Source: Anisakis pegreffii (Eukaryota > Nematoda > Chromadorea > Rhabditida > Anisakidae). Taken from it: a stretch of 64,000 nucleotides of DNA. Positions 25,791-39,600 of the stretch are shown here, one piece after another. Numbering within the stretch: position 1 is the stretch's first letter; every line of letters starts with the position of its first letter. Both the position numbers and the translations under genes were made by a program. The DNA lies in the NCBI GenBank assembly GCA_035041965.1, contig JAPYMA010000242.1, positions 1 through 64,000 on the forward strand. The letters run 5' to 3'. Below the pieces are notes generated by a model. The model was not told the DNA's origin. It searched no databases and worked only from the letters and a program-made list of their open reading frames with translations.

Positions 25791-28700
25791 AGCTCTTTTT
25801 TTACTTGGAAAAAATTTGGGGAGTTGTTAGAGCACTTTTTCGTAAATGGCAACGTAGATTACTTTAAGCCGCGGGTTGCGGCGATAAAGCATTCAGATTT
25901 TTCGTCGAAGGAATACGAAAAGTCATCACAAGGTAACAAAAAACCGTACTTTCTATCATCGCGATATACGGGTTCGAGTGTTATAGGTTTGATACGATTA
26001 AATGATTCGTGATGCGATAAAACGATAGACCGAGTAGCGCTCATTGTGTGCTTTACAAACTCAGAATTGACCTTATATTGTCCATATTATGGGTACAACA
26101 TTCAGATTTAATGAATACTTATAATCAGTGATACCCAAATTTCAAAAAATTGACTCAACTCTGGCTCAACCTTTGCAGGAAATTATTATTAGAACATTTA
26201 TTTGCAACGTTCTTTTGAATGACAAATAACTAGGTTATGGCAATCAATTACGAGCACCTTTCTCACCTGTCGTTTACGGAACCTTCCCGCATAGGCTTCC
26301 ATGAATCGCAGATAAGAAACATCCGATGAAAATTAGCCGAACTGAACGAATTTCAGCGAAAATTGGCAGTTTCAAAAACGACTGATGTGCTGAAATATGT
26401 AAAGGGGTTGCGTTCAATATGAATAAATTGAAAGTAGATGAGACAGTGAGGATGTTCAATTTGACACATTGTCAGCGGAGTGCTTCTTTTTATCTCTTAA
26501 TCAGTTGAACAAACATGTTGAAGTGTTTTTCATAGCAATCTCACTCCATAAGATATTTGATTAAAAACTGAACACAGAACAAAGTATTTATGATTGGTGA
26601 TGAATAGTTCTAGACTCAGAATGAGCAGTCAGCTGTTAATTTCCTTTATGCTTCACTTGATTTCTGCAAGTAACCGATCATTCTTAAACTACGCAATTGA
26701 TTTATGTTGTAATTCCCGAACATATCTTCCGTGAAATGTCTTTCATTTTTAGAGATCTTGTTAACAACAATGACTGTTTTTTGCAACTGACTTCCATCAG
26801 GAAACACGTTCGTGATATGAAAAACCCTTTTGTTGACAACTTTTCCGTTCGATTCTCGAATGCTTCTTCATTGATGTTCTATCAACGTTATCAGCGAACA
26901 GCTAGTATGTAGATGATGATCTTCTCTTTTTGACAAGATGAAGCAAGTGCGTTGGTAACGGAAGCGAAAATTAAGAGAGTTTTGGAATTGGCCGTTCATT
27001 GGTAGCGTAGCAAATGACAAGCGAAGAGTGATTCAATCAAAGCATTCTCTCGTCGGTACTACCAGATCTTGCTTGATCTTCACTCAACTGTCATCCACCA
27101 ATACATCAACGTTTCGGCTCACAGTTGCCGTTCGAACTTTCACTGACAACAGATAGTAAACAAGAAACACAAAAACGTTCAGTTCCTCATTGACACACAC
27201 GTTTGTATTCATAACATTAGTTGGCATTTGATTTATCACGTCAACAGTTTACTGACTCGGGATTGAATCGACCTCTTAGTCTATACCATGAGAGTGTATC
27301 GATATCGAGAGTATCGATATGTGGTAGGTGTTTTATTGCATTCACAATCTTCTCGACGTTATTATTCGTTTGTAACACTCTGAAACTGTTGCATGATTGG
27401 TTTCGCTCCATTGGTTCGTCTAACGACGAATCTGTTGTTGAACTTCACTCAAACAAAATTTCGTAAGTTCTTTCGTTGAATATAAGTCTGTGAATTTTTG
27501 TTAGATGTTCTTGCAACATATAAGACATGAGTAGAGTGGTGATGTGCGATACTTTTAGATTTATTTCGATATTATTCCGCGTTCATATGTTTGCCATTCT
27601 TTCCATTCGTTTGTCACTCGAGCACTACTCAGGGCAGAAATCTCACTTCGAATGCACAACCGAAAATTTGTATCTGAAAAAGAACTATCATTCCCAGTGC
27701 AGTAGTCATTGCACCGAAGCCAGCGGTTTGTAATCCGAAATATAGCATCTGACTATAAAATTTTCTGGTACTGCACAACATATTTATGATTGCTGAAAGA
27801 ATTGTTGCTCGAAGTAAAAAGTGACTTTGTGGAATCCCAGATGAGTTGTTATGCGATACAAACGAGTGAATATGCACTTCTGTTGAAAGTTAATTGCTCG
27901 CAGGTGATATTAGATGCGATAACATTTCATAAAATGCAACGAATTGAATCGGCGATAACATTTTCATATCGCACACTAAATTCATTCACTAATCAGCAGT
28001 AGTAATAAGAATTATTAGAAGGCCGAGCCAACCTTTCAGTCCACCTAAAGCATCTAACCATTATTCAGTGGTGGCCTCTCCTGTATAGGTACGCTCATGA
28101 AAAAAAGCTAAACTAGCTATTGCTGATTTTCTTTGGAGAAAACGAACTTAGTCATCAAACGAAAAAAAAATTTTTCTCTCATTCATTCAGCAACAAAATC
28201 CCTTTACAAAAACTCAACAAATCACTTCAAATCTTCACGAAATTAGAAAAATCCCCATAATCCTTATCTCATTTCAATCTTCCCCAAAACTTTCTTTATT
28301 ATTTACCAATTCGTAGATGTAATAAGATCAGTTGAGTTTCTCACAAAGTGTCATGCGACCACACGAAAAGCTCAGAAAAAAGTCAGTGGTGAAATGCGAA
28401 TCAGCCGTTTAAAAGAACGTTCAGCGGCAAAGATATAAATGAATCGCAGTCACGTAACGTAATTGGAATGCTAAAAGTGCACATTTAGAAATTGCCGATG
28501 TGACAGCGCAAATATGTATTTGAAATTGTTGATGTCGCGAAAACTAAAGATTCACTTGCGAACGAACATTAACGAGTTAGCGGTAATTGCAAATTAGTGG
28601 GTCACTGAAACGCTCGTTTACGGAAGAAATTAGCACAATTTATCGCCAATCTGTACGCTTGAAAATAATTTCAGCGGATTAAGCCGACTTAATGATCATC

Positions 28701-31700
28701 GATCATCACGAGCTAAGGCGTTAACGAAAAACTAGCTCCATTAATAGCGGATAACAGAGTAGCTCATTAATGTCCACCACCGCTGACAATGACTTGCTTC
28801 TAATATCACGTGTCTTTACTTCGAGATCATGAACTTTCATAACCTTAATCTGGAACCGATTCTCGGTATTTTATAATTCATTAATACATTTTTACGAACC
28901 ATTTTGAAAGCCATACATCACTCGAATGAATCACGGACCAGATCACAATGAAGGTAATTACTGTGGGTAATGCTAATCCATCAATAGTTACTGTGATCAA
29001 CTAATGTTATGAAAACACGCCCTTGATTTCGATAAAGCCGCGAATATCCGTTGAGATTGAATTGGATGGGTTTTGTTATAGAATCTGTTTGTTTTGTATC
29101 ATAGGAATTTAAATGCATCATTTACCGTATGCATGATTCGGATATTTACTTATACGGAAAGCGCAAGTTGAGCACTTATTATTCACCTCGTTTTCCTGAC
29201 AAGTTAAACATAAATATTTCGAAATCATTTGAGCGACTGAACAGAATAAGTGCAGAAATTTGCATATGAGAATATGATTAAATTTTCGATGAAGAGAAGA
29301 TTGATTGATGCCAATGTTGATTTTCAGTTCTTATTGCAAGCTTTTATCAGTTGGCTACGCTTGCTATTGGAACCCAAATGCATCATAACACTTTAGAGTT
29401 TCGAGATCATTTTCTGCTTTTAATTCAACAAGAATCAATAAAATGACGCAAAATGTAATGGAAGTCGAGAAGTTTCGAAGTTGCGAATGGCTTCATGTGG
29501 TGAAGTTGCTAGCAGCGCAGTTCATCTCTTCATCAGACACACACCATATACAGAACGGTTTAAATCAACAATGTGTATAGCACATTAACGTTTGAAAAGC
29601 GTTGCTAAAATTTGCAATCGGAATTTTGAGTATCCGTTTGACTCGTTTTGATTTTATTTGGACTGATGAAGTGAAATGAAGATTCAAATTCGCTCATAAG
29701 CTTGTCGTCGAATGCTCTTCTATGGAAGACGCAATTCCATGACAATATTATCATTGGATTAACATTGAGAATAACTAAATCTGAGCTTGAAAACGGTGTA
29801 CAAAATGCAAAATATTTTAAATAGATTAGTCGTTTGCATCGAAACGTTCATTCGGTTATTTGAAAAGATGAATGGATATGAAAAATACAAAAGTGGTGAT
29901 AGGCTGATGAGAACGTTTCAAGGATGAATGTTGACCTATTCGCTAAACAATTTGAAAAAGTTGCTATCAGAAAATGGCATAAAATTAAAGCAGAACCAAA
30001 GCAGTTCTATGCACGTATAATACGTAATAGTTTATAAGTTAATCATTCCTTCATGACCCATCATAAAGTATAATTAAACTCACTATTCGTGACACTTGGT
30101 CTTTGATTTGATTCTTTGAAAACGAATGATTTTTCCACAACGAACACAATCTACTCCATTCAAAAACATCCAAAATAAACGAACATTAAAAGATATTCTC
30201 AGATAGTTTTAAACGTCTAAAACAGACAATAAACCGATAAACTTGTTAATTCGAATTGGTTCTTTTACTCACCACATTCATTATCCGTGACTGATCGTAA
30301 TGATCCATCCGAAATAATCCACTGGTCATCTGAAGATTATCGTAAATAATATTTGTAAACATGATTGTCGTACGATTGATAAAGAAGGTGATGCTTGAAT
30401 AAAAACACTTCACTTCCCGTCAAACACAATGAGCGTTGCTGTTATCTGTTTGAAGTGCACTCGTCAAAAGACGTTTCGTTTTTGGACTGATGATTATGTT
30501 TTAGTCAATGCTGAGGAATATACTTATTGTTAGGAGTGTACTCAAATTGTTGCCAAGTGTCGTATAATACAAGTGCTTAAGATTAACCTCCATTCGCTTA
30601 TTCATCAATGGCTATTGTTCTTTTCTTGGCTAATCTTGAAAAGAAATTCACTTCTGAAATTGTTCTGATGACAATGAATGTTATTGCAATCTGAGAATTT
30701 TTATTTAAAAAACCACAACGTCCGCAGAAGCTACTATTTTTCTGTCACTGATGACCATTCATGAGCACATTCATTTCAGTATTGCTATGCTTCATATTCT
30801 TTCTCTGAGAATATCGATTCCAGAAATCATGTCTACAATTCTACAAGTTTGTTAAAGTTGTTGACAGTTGCTTGATGTTTTTGTTCATCCTGCGTTCCCC
30901 AGTCTACGTTCATATTCGCATTATCCACGAAAATTCGTGTCTCTTTTTATTTCCTCGTGAATGTCTCAAGTAATGTGTATGTGCTGGAATCAAGCGAAAG
31001 AAGATGCTTTTATGACAGCGGTTAGTGCTCACGGTATCGTTGTCATTCATCTTCGTACCATTCCTTTAACTTTTTTCACGTTTCAAAATAAGCGTACTTG
31101 CATCAGTCTCAGTTTGAAATATAAGTTCCAATTTCACTAAAGTCAATGAAGACAATTTCTGCAAAGTGCTCGTCCAATGCGCTTTAAAAACGCACCATTT
31201 TCTTTGTGTCATCAAACACAACCATACTTTAATTATCAATTCACACACTTTGATCAGACTTTTGTGAGAAATTCATCTCTCGCAAAATTATGACGAAAGT
31301 AAAATCAACGGCTCGGATTAGTTCTAATCTCTCGCTTTCGTCTTGAAGAAATTTCCGAAGCAACAGAACATTATGTTGGATGAGTTCTGTTCGCACGTTC
31401 GATAAAAGATACACGAAAATCGAACAACAATTAAAAAAATCTCAAAATTGACGATGAATGTTACCTTAAAAAAGCGAGCACTTTATATTGAAAACAGTGA
31501 ATGTATAAATGAATGAATGTGTTCGCAAACTGTTGTTTAAACAGAAAACATTGTCTCTTCGATTCAAAATCAAATTTTTACACACCACATCAGCGCTAGT
31601 TGAGAGTGGGACAGTGAAGTATTCAGACTAGATCACGTTCAAACAGTAATCATCGGAGGTTGCCACTGTTTCAAATATGTCAAGCTATCACAAGAGACTC

Positions 31701-33646
31701 GGATTATTGTCTCAATTATTATCACATCATGAAGCATGTTATTAAGTAAGCAGCAGTCGCATTGCTCTCTTTCTGTTGTTGATCAGTTTTTGAGACAATT
31801 TCGAACAAAGGTCACTTACATTCTATTGATTTTTTCGACGATTTCACTGCTTTTTCACATTCTTCAAAAATTGAGACCGTATGTGATATGATTTTCCTTG
31901 CACGGGTCAATACACATCATCGTAAGTGGAACAATGAAATGCTTTGATGGAAGAAGTTTCTAGATGATTTTTTCTTCAATAAACAGAAAGCAAGTATTCA
32001 GTCAATAAGTTGTTTAGCTGTTGGAAGATCACTACTTTCCGTTCGACAATTTTTAATTCTACCACTAATTTGCATCAAAAAATTTCACAGATACGAAACC
32101 AATTTCAAAGTGCAAAATATGACAGCATTTAAACGTATTCGCACTTTTAGCGATTTTTTGTACGATCGAATAATCGCTTTATTATGTACTGCCTCGAATG
32201 CAAAAAATAACAGAAAACGCTCGAGCAACAATACAATTTACGGTTGCACTGACAGTGAGCGTATTTTTTTTGTAAAATTTTAGCGGTTCATGAAATGCAT
32301 GGTTGGTTGTGCACATAATTTTTCAAGCTTATGAGATCGCAAAAGATCATTGTTATGTGATACAATTCGATCACTTCCTGTGCAATTCTCCGCTGGACTG
32401 AAACTTCTTCTCGAAGAAGCGTTGTTTTGAAATTATGAGCTCACCAGTAGTGTCTTCAAACATTCAACTCCTCTCAGAACTTTCAAATATCAACTAGATT
32501 CCTAACTGGATGGACTGAATGTTGAACTCATTAAATGATTGATTGTGGCTGACGATTCAATCATGATACTGAATTATGAAAAACATTCAAGCGAAATTGC
32601 GAGATTTAAATGGATTAAGGTGGACAAACGACAGGTGTACCTCACCTTACGTCGGTAATTGTTCCCATGAGCGGCAACTTAAGTCGAATCTACTTGACTC
32701 CGAATTCACTTGTCACTAGGCTAAATGACACTTCCATATCATTTATGACATTCGTAACATGGTTTTATGTGCATTTAACGCTTTTCCAGTGATATTATGA
32801 TCCACTATTTGTGGCAGACAGACGTGAAGTGGAATAAAATGAATTAAACTCAATTTTTATCCTCGTAAATATTTTTTGACAAAAGACGTGTAACTAAGAA
32901 CGACTCAACTCAAAAGACTTAACCCAAGGTATACTTGTATTATGCATGGCAATGACCTTAGCATTTCAAATGAAACCAAAAAAAAAACAACAGCTCAAAA
33001 TCATTGAAACTCAAAGGAAACGAATAGCCACCAAAACAGATAACGAATTCTTCGAAACCGATCGGATGATTGATTGTTGCTGACGATTTCAAATGCTCAT
33101 GCTTGCTTGCGTTCAAAGAATTAATGATCTTGAAAAAGTCTGAATAGTTTGCGTTGCCAAGACAAATGACCATGTGTGCATTTGCTTCTGTGTGCATTTA
33201 TCTAATGGATTCACTTTCTTATGACATAAATCGTTCAGAAGCTGTTCCCAAAAAAGTTTACTTCATTACGTATACTCACTTTTGTTCAGTTTTGTCAGCT
33301 ATGCATTTACGATCAATAAGGATGTTAAAATTGACAATCATTGTGTAAGTACAACAGCAATTAAAGGCCACTCCACAGATAATGGAACAAAAACATACAA
33401 CGTCATATGCGCTGTGTTAACGAGTCTCATCTTATAACCTACGATGACGATGTTCTTTTTTTGAGATGAAAGAAATCAATAAGTTTTCCTGAAAGGATGA
33501 AAATTTTAAAAGGCGCATCAGTTACTTAAAATGAAGTTCCGTGCAACGAAGGCGTACGTAGAGTCCGCAGTAACACATTTTCTTTAAAACCTCTGAATCA
33601 CTGTTGCTTGACTCAGCGTTGGGTTTACGTCAGCACAAAATTACAG
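25791..33646. other. Gene-poor stretch upstream of the kinase gene
   Basis: I find no supported exon in these 8 kb. The region may be intergenic or may hold the long first intron and N-terminal exons of the downstream kinase, whose own start I could not place. Confidence 0.5.
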
Positions 33647-36600
33647 ATAAAAATTGGCACGCGCACTTATGATATATCCGAAATTCAACAGTTGATTCCT
33701 CGTCTCGAAATCGCTGTTCAACGAAAAGATGAGGATATTAAACGACAAAAAGAAGCTATTGAAGCCCAACAGAGACGAATCGCTGAACTGGAGGCTAATG
33801 TAGAACTCTACAAGGTTGTCTGCTTTGAAAATAACACCTGTGCTTGCATGCTGTGCGAGTTATTTTTGGTGTATTGCTCATTGAGGCGATTTTATGACAT
33901 ACCAAAACAAATTTTGTGAATATTCAGAAGCTTTTTTTTTCTAAATTTTATGATCCCTTGCAATTAAATCAAGCCCAGAACCATCAGCATGAGTCGAAAT
34001 TTTGTTTCGATTTATAGTTTCTTATTGCGGGCGACTTGAAACTATGTTCAAAAGAAGATTTTGACTTGTAAATAATTCGGAAATCAAAAATCTCTAATAT
34101 CTTGTGCTCACTAAGTTATTTAGTGCTGCTGATCCAAGGTCATCTTTTCTATTGCACCATCTCCAACGAATGCAATATTTCAGACAGAATGTGATAAATT
34201 ACGATGTGTTCTAACGCAGAAATCATCCAGAGATTCCAACGACTCCGATGGCAGTGTTAGTTGAATATTGACTCATTTAATCAATTTTGAAATAACCACT
34301 CACAGTTAGTGCACACTTGCACTGTTACTTTGTTTCAGTTTGTTCATCAGAACATTTTTATCGCATGGCGATTTACAAGTGGAACCAATTTGCGGACGGA
34401 AAACTTCTACGAACCATCATTTGAAAAATGCAAAACGATTATTTTCAGACAATCACTGCTCAATCTTTAAAGATAAAATCGTGTTTGCTTCAGTACAGTC
34501 GCACTTTTTTCTATAGAACGAAAACAGAATGTACTAGATAAAGAAACCATGAAAACAATTCGATACGACCGTGAAGGAAACAATGATCAAATTTTTGATA
34601 AAGATAGCGGCAGTCGCATAGCTATAACATGTACCATTATTGACATATCTGTGGGCTAATCAACGCACAAGTATCAGTTGCAGACTGAGCAAATGCTTGC
34701 ATATTTCCCATGCAATTACTTTCAGGAATGGACGGAACGGGTCGGAGGTCAGGCAGCAATTTTATACGAGATGAATGTGCCATCTAGTGCAGTTAAATCG
34801 CCGCCGCAACGTCCAAAGAAATTGGCCGTTTCTGCTGAACCAACTGCGGCCGTCCAGAAGAAGATGGTTCTCAAACATTATCCTAAGTCAGCAGGGTAAG
34901 TGAACACTGAGATGTAGAAGATCACCATGCGGTACGCTAGCATACAAGATCAAGAAAACTCTCGGCCACAAAACGATTACGCAAACTTTTGATCGACTTA
35001 AACGGTGATTGTCGAGCTTTCGCGCTGCATACCCTTTTGAAAGTACGGCAGACCACCATCTCCATCCGAAAATCTGAGCAAGCACAATCTCCGTCCCACT
35101 CTAGCAACACCTTACATCGTACAGTTAGCAACAACTCGGCAAAAGATCAGGAAATCGACCCATTGCTCAAACCGTTTGCCGCTAAGAATTTTTCATTGGT
35201 ATCATTGGCATCTAATCAGGGAAAGCATTTTGAAAGCACTGTTGAAAAATGAAGTAAGAATTAGGAAAAAAATCAATTAAGAATTATTTGCCAGACCCAC
35301 CACTAAAGTCGCTCCCTGTGAAATTTCCCACCCAAAGAGGAGGGAGCACTGCTTCACACGTTTCATCTCCGTGTAGACTGATGATGTGTTTTTATAAGAA
35401 AATACTAGTATTATTTCGAAATTATGTGTGCTCAAATTCGCCTTGAAACTGGAACCCTGAAATTGGAACACAGTTGATGAAAACTGTATAATGCAACATA
35501 AAAGAAACAATTCCTTTATACATTCACGGATGCTGTACCTCAACCATCACTTCGTTTCATGAGAAGACAGCGATAAACGTTTTCTGACGTCGAATTGAAT
35601 GAAGGCGAACTTGAGCACACATAATGATCTGAAGAACATTTCAGATCGAAACAACTGATTCGTGCTGCAGTACAGAAGAACGATTTTCTGCGTTTTTTGG
35701 CTAAAGAGCAAGTAATTGAATTGGTGGAGTGTATGTACGAGAAACGCGTTGAGATGGGTCAATGGATTATTCGTGAAGGAGAACCAGGATATCGCCTCTT
35801 TGTTGTTGCGGGTAAAACAATTATACAGCACTCAATTATTATTGCCAAGATTGTTAGCCATTCTCCTCTTAAGAAATATCATTGATCGCACGAACTCTGC
35901 ATCAGTGATGCCTAATTGAAAAGAAATCACCTTATACTAACTCCGTTTTTCCGACTGCACGCCAGCTCCGGCTCCATATTTACAAAATTTGGTTTCGGCT
36001 TCAGAAAAAAAAAACTATCGCATACCATCTAGCTTCGGCGACTAAATGCTGTAATAGTACTTTTGAGGGAACCAAAAAAGATTCTTTTCGTCTCCAGAGA
36101 AAAAATCACTTCTCTACATCGAAGTTTTCAATTTTCAAACACGTTTTAAGTATGAAGCTTCAAAGAAACAGTTCCATGCTCGATTTGGCTCTTTCCCTTT
36201 AATATGTGAAGGTGTGAATGTTTCCAGATGGTCAAGTGCGTATCTCTAAAGGTGGTGTTAAACTATCGGTGCTTACACCACCAGTTGTTATTGGCGAATT
36301 GGCTATTCTCTACAATTGCCAAAGGTACGTTTATAGTGTCTCCTATATCTAGCAATATAATATCAATGCATCTTTTGCGGAGAGCTTTTTTGACGGTGAA
36401 GCCTCCAAGTCTGGTTGGTATTTTTGCATTATTGGGATTAGAGAACTGTAAAGTGGAGAGTTTAAACGGTTGAAAGGTTGATAGCATGATGACAAGGATT
36501 TATTCAATAAGCATTATTATATGTCGGACTGGAAACATCTTGTAGAACAGCATCAGTGCAAGCGTTGACCGATGTTACATTATGGGTTCTGGAACGAGAT

Positions 36601-39600
36601 ATTTACAAGTCGATAACCATGAAAATTGGAATGGAGCGACATTCAGAGATGATGGCTTTCCTGCATAAGGTTTCTTCTGCGTATCAACTCGTCATCTCAA
36701 CATTTAACTGCTAATCATCGCTCGTCTGGCGATACTTTTTCTCGCATGCAAAGCTGCGTAACATAGCCAAAGAGCACTTAAACCGATAGCATATGCACAC
36801 TTGTAGTTGAAAACCTCGAATAATAATGAGCATTCACACGCAGAGTACCTTGAAATCAAAATTGGGAACCAAAAGACTTTTACGGTGGTCACCGAAATTC
36901 GGTGGCAACGGGCAAGGCAAATTTTGAGCACCGTTGGGTTTCGATCACACAGAAATTCGGTTGGTCGAGGCTACCGATCGATTTGTCATTTTCGGTCTCG
37001 GGTTTCATCGAGTTTCGGGGCCATCGAATTTCGGCGGTCCCCAGAAACCGGTCGGCGGCCACCGACCCAACTCTTCTTGAAAAGCGGCAGCAAGGCAATC
37101 ACTAAAGCCACCTTCTAACTTTTCTATACTTCACGACATTCACCTACCTCAGTTATGGATTGAATGATTTCATCACGTAAACCATAAACAACGAACAGTA
37201 ATCCAGAAATACTGTGAAACTGTTCACTCAAAAAGACTGAACTAGAATTCAAGGGAAGTTTATAAATGATGCAGTGAAATGAGAGTTTCTCCAAAAATTT
37301 TGCTTAAGGTTTCATTAGTGAAATCGTTGGGTGAAGACAAGATATCCAAGATGGCTGATGCATTCGATCAAGACTATTATGCAGCTGGAAGCTATATAAT
37401 TCGACAGGGCGAAAGGGTATTATATTTTATAGAATAATCCAAGAGAAACTGTTGGTTCTTCACAAATAATTGCTTACACGCAAACCTTCAAATATCGGAT
37501 GAAGTTGAGAAATGAAACATCCGCGTGACATTACAGATCAAGAAATTGATCGAGTTTTGTGAATGCTGAGTGCAGTGTCATGATTTAGGGTGATGCATTC
37601 TTCATAATCAATAGTGGTCAAGTACGTGTTACAAGACATTTTGATGGTGAACCAGAAGCACGACAGCTACGTGTTCTTTCGAAAGGCGATTACTTTGGTG
37701 AAAAAGCACTGCTTGGAGAAGAGGTACTAAAGACTAATTGTCATTTTGTTGCTTTTGCTTAAATGGTTATCGCGAACTGGTTGTAAAACTTCCACTGATC
37801 CGTGCCTGAATGACTCGTTACTGTCCTTAAAACTAGCTTAGGTTAGTCTTAGATATTCATAAGTATAGATAATGCAGAAGAAAGTGACTGAAACTGTAAC
37901 TGTGAATAGGACAATGTAATAACATATAATGAATAATTTTTATTGAGCCTCTCATTAATAGGACAGCGTAATAATTATTCAGGATCTTAATGAGATGAAA
38001 TGAAATGCTCATTTGAGATTTAAAATGGAGCATTTAAGAAATGTCCGATCTTATTGTTAATGAGATGACAAAGATAAAATGCTCAGTAACGGACTGAGCA
38101 TTTCATTTTTACGATAGTATCTTAATAGTCTGCCTTCAGCAACAAAGTCATGATAGAAAAATGCTTGTTCCGAAATGTTGATCATAACTTTTTCGCTTTT
38201 TTGTCTGATTCCTAATCAAACTAACCGTCATCATTCAAGGGTTCGCACTGAAAAAGGAACTAATTTGTTCCACATACATAATAATAATTTCTGAATATGC
38301 AAGATTTTTGAAGAAAAAAGTCGATTGAGGCGACTGATGTATTTATACCTCACCGCGACTGTACAAAAGATTATCCGAACAGATCGGAAATTCTTCACTG
38401 ATCACCACTTAAAATGGTATTTGTTCAAAATCGCTTGCTTGAGAAATGAATTTACTGATCAAATGACGCCTTCGATCTACTGCACAGTTTCCAGGTGCGT
38501 ACTGCCAATGTGATAGCAATGGATCCTGGAGTAGAAGTGCTGACGCTTGATCGCGATTCATTCACGAGGCTTATTGGACATTTGGATACGTTCAACAAAC
38601 ATTACGTTGATAGTGCACCGCCACAATCTCAAGCGTAATTATTTATTAGTTACATTTTATTGGTAGTTGATTAAAAGTACTGATGATGTTCAATGAGCTC
38701 ATCGTTAACTCGTAATCAACTGCGAAATACAGTAACACTCAACATGACAGTGAATAGATGTAACAAAAACTAATGGGAGTCATCTAACCCTTGTGTGGTC
38801 TTCGGGTCTGTGCGACCCATTTTCATTCTTTATTTAAAGAAAAATGATACAATTTATTAATTTTTCAAACTCAAATTCAGTGGCCTTGGCTCAATTTCTG
38901 TGAATAACATAGATCAGAATAAATCTTTGATGAGCACACACCGTACAACCCCTACACATTTGTTTTAAATATAATGTCTTCGAGTCCACTGGAGCATGGC
39001 TAATAAAAGTATGGAAATTGATGTTCTGTGTATCTAAACTCTGTTCTGCTCCTCTCAAGCCTGCTGATAGTGTAGGTGTGTGCACGCGTGTGGGTGTGTT
39101 TGTGCACCAGTGTGATTTCTCATCACAATCAATCAAGATGGACAAACAGCGGTCTGCGCAGAAGGCCCTGGAATTGATTTTGGAACAGAGCGATGTTTTT
39201 GATGATGATGTAGAAGGAGGGGATTCAGAAGAAGAGATTTGAGAATTTGAAGATCACACTTCTGAAAATTCAGAGTATGATAGTGACTCTGAAAAAAATG
39301 ATGAGATTGAGCATCAGCTAGTTACGAAACTAAGACGAGCCACAGAACCAGGCCGTCAGCAGCCAGCCCCAGCACCAGAACAAGACAGCCAGCATGGAGC
39401 AAATGAGGAAATATGGATGTCAAAAAATGAAATTGTCTTCTCGCCCAAGAAAAGAGCCACCCGCAAGGCTGCCAATGTGGTAAGGATGTAACACGGATGG
39501 CAGTTACTCACACACAGGACATAAGTCTTCTTTTGAGCTTTTCATCGCAGATTCCATGCAGAATTGCACTAATTTAGAAAGAAGACGTGTCTTTGGAGAG

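Noticed and set aside
25655..25867. 70-codon frame over the GC-rich island
   Set aside because: GC-rich DNA lowers the chance of stops; there are no splice partners and no recognisable motif.
27287..27325. Repeated TATCGATA palindromes
   Set aside because: Short self-complementary words are expected by chance in AT-rich DNA, and nothing around them suggests a function.
34989..35252. 87-codon Ser-rich plus-strand open frame between kinase exons
   Set aside because: The flanking exons 34726-34895 and 35645-35811 join directly in phase and give the expected PKG sequence, so this lies in an intron. An alternative exon is not excluded.
36807..37118. Overlapping long open frames on both strands
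   Set aside because: They coincide with a TTCGG-type repeat island inside a kinase intron; the frames arise from the repeat.
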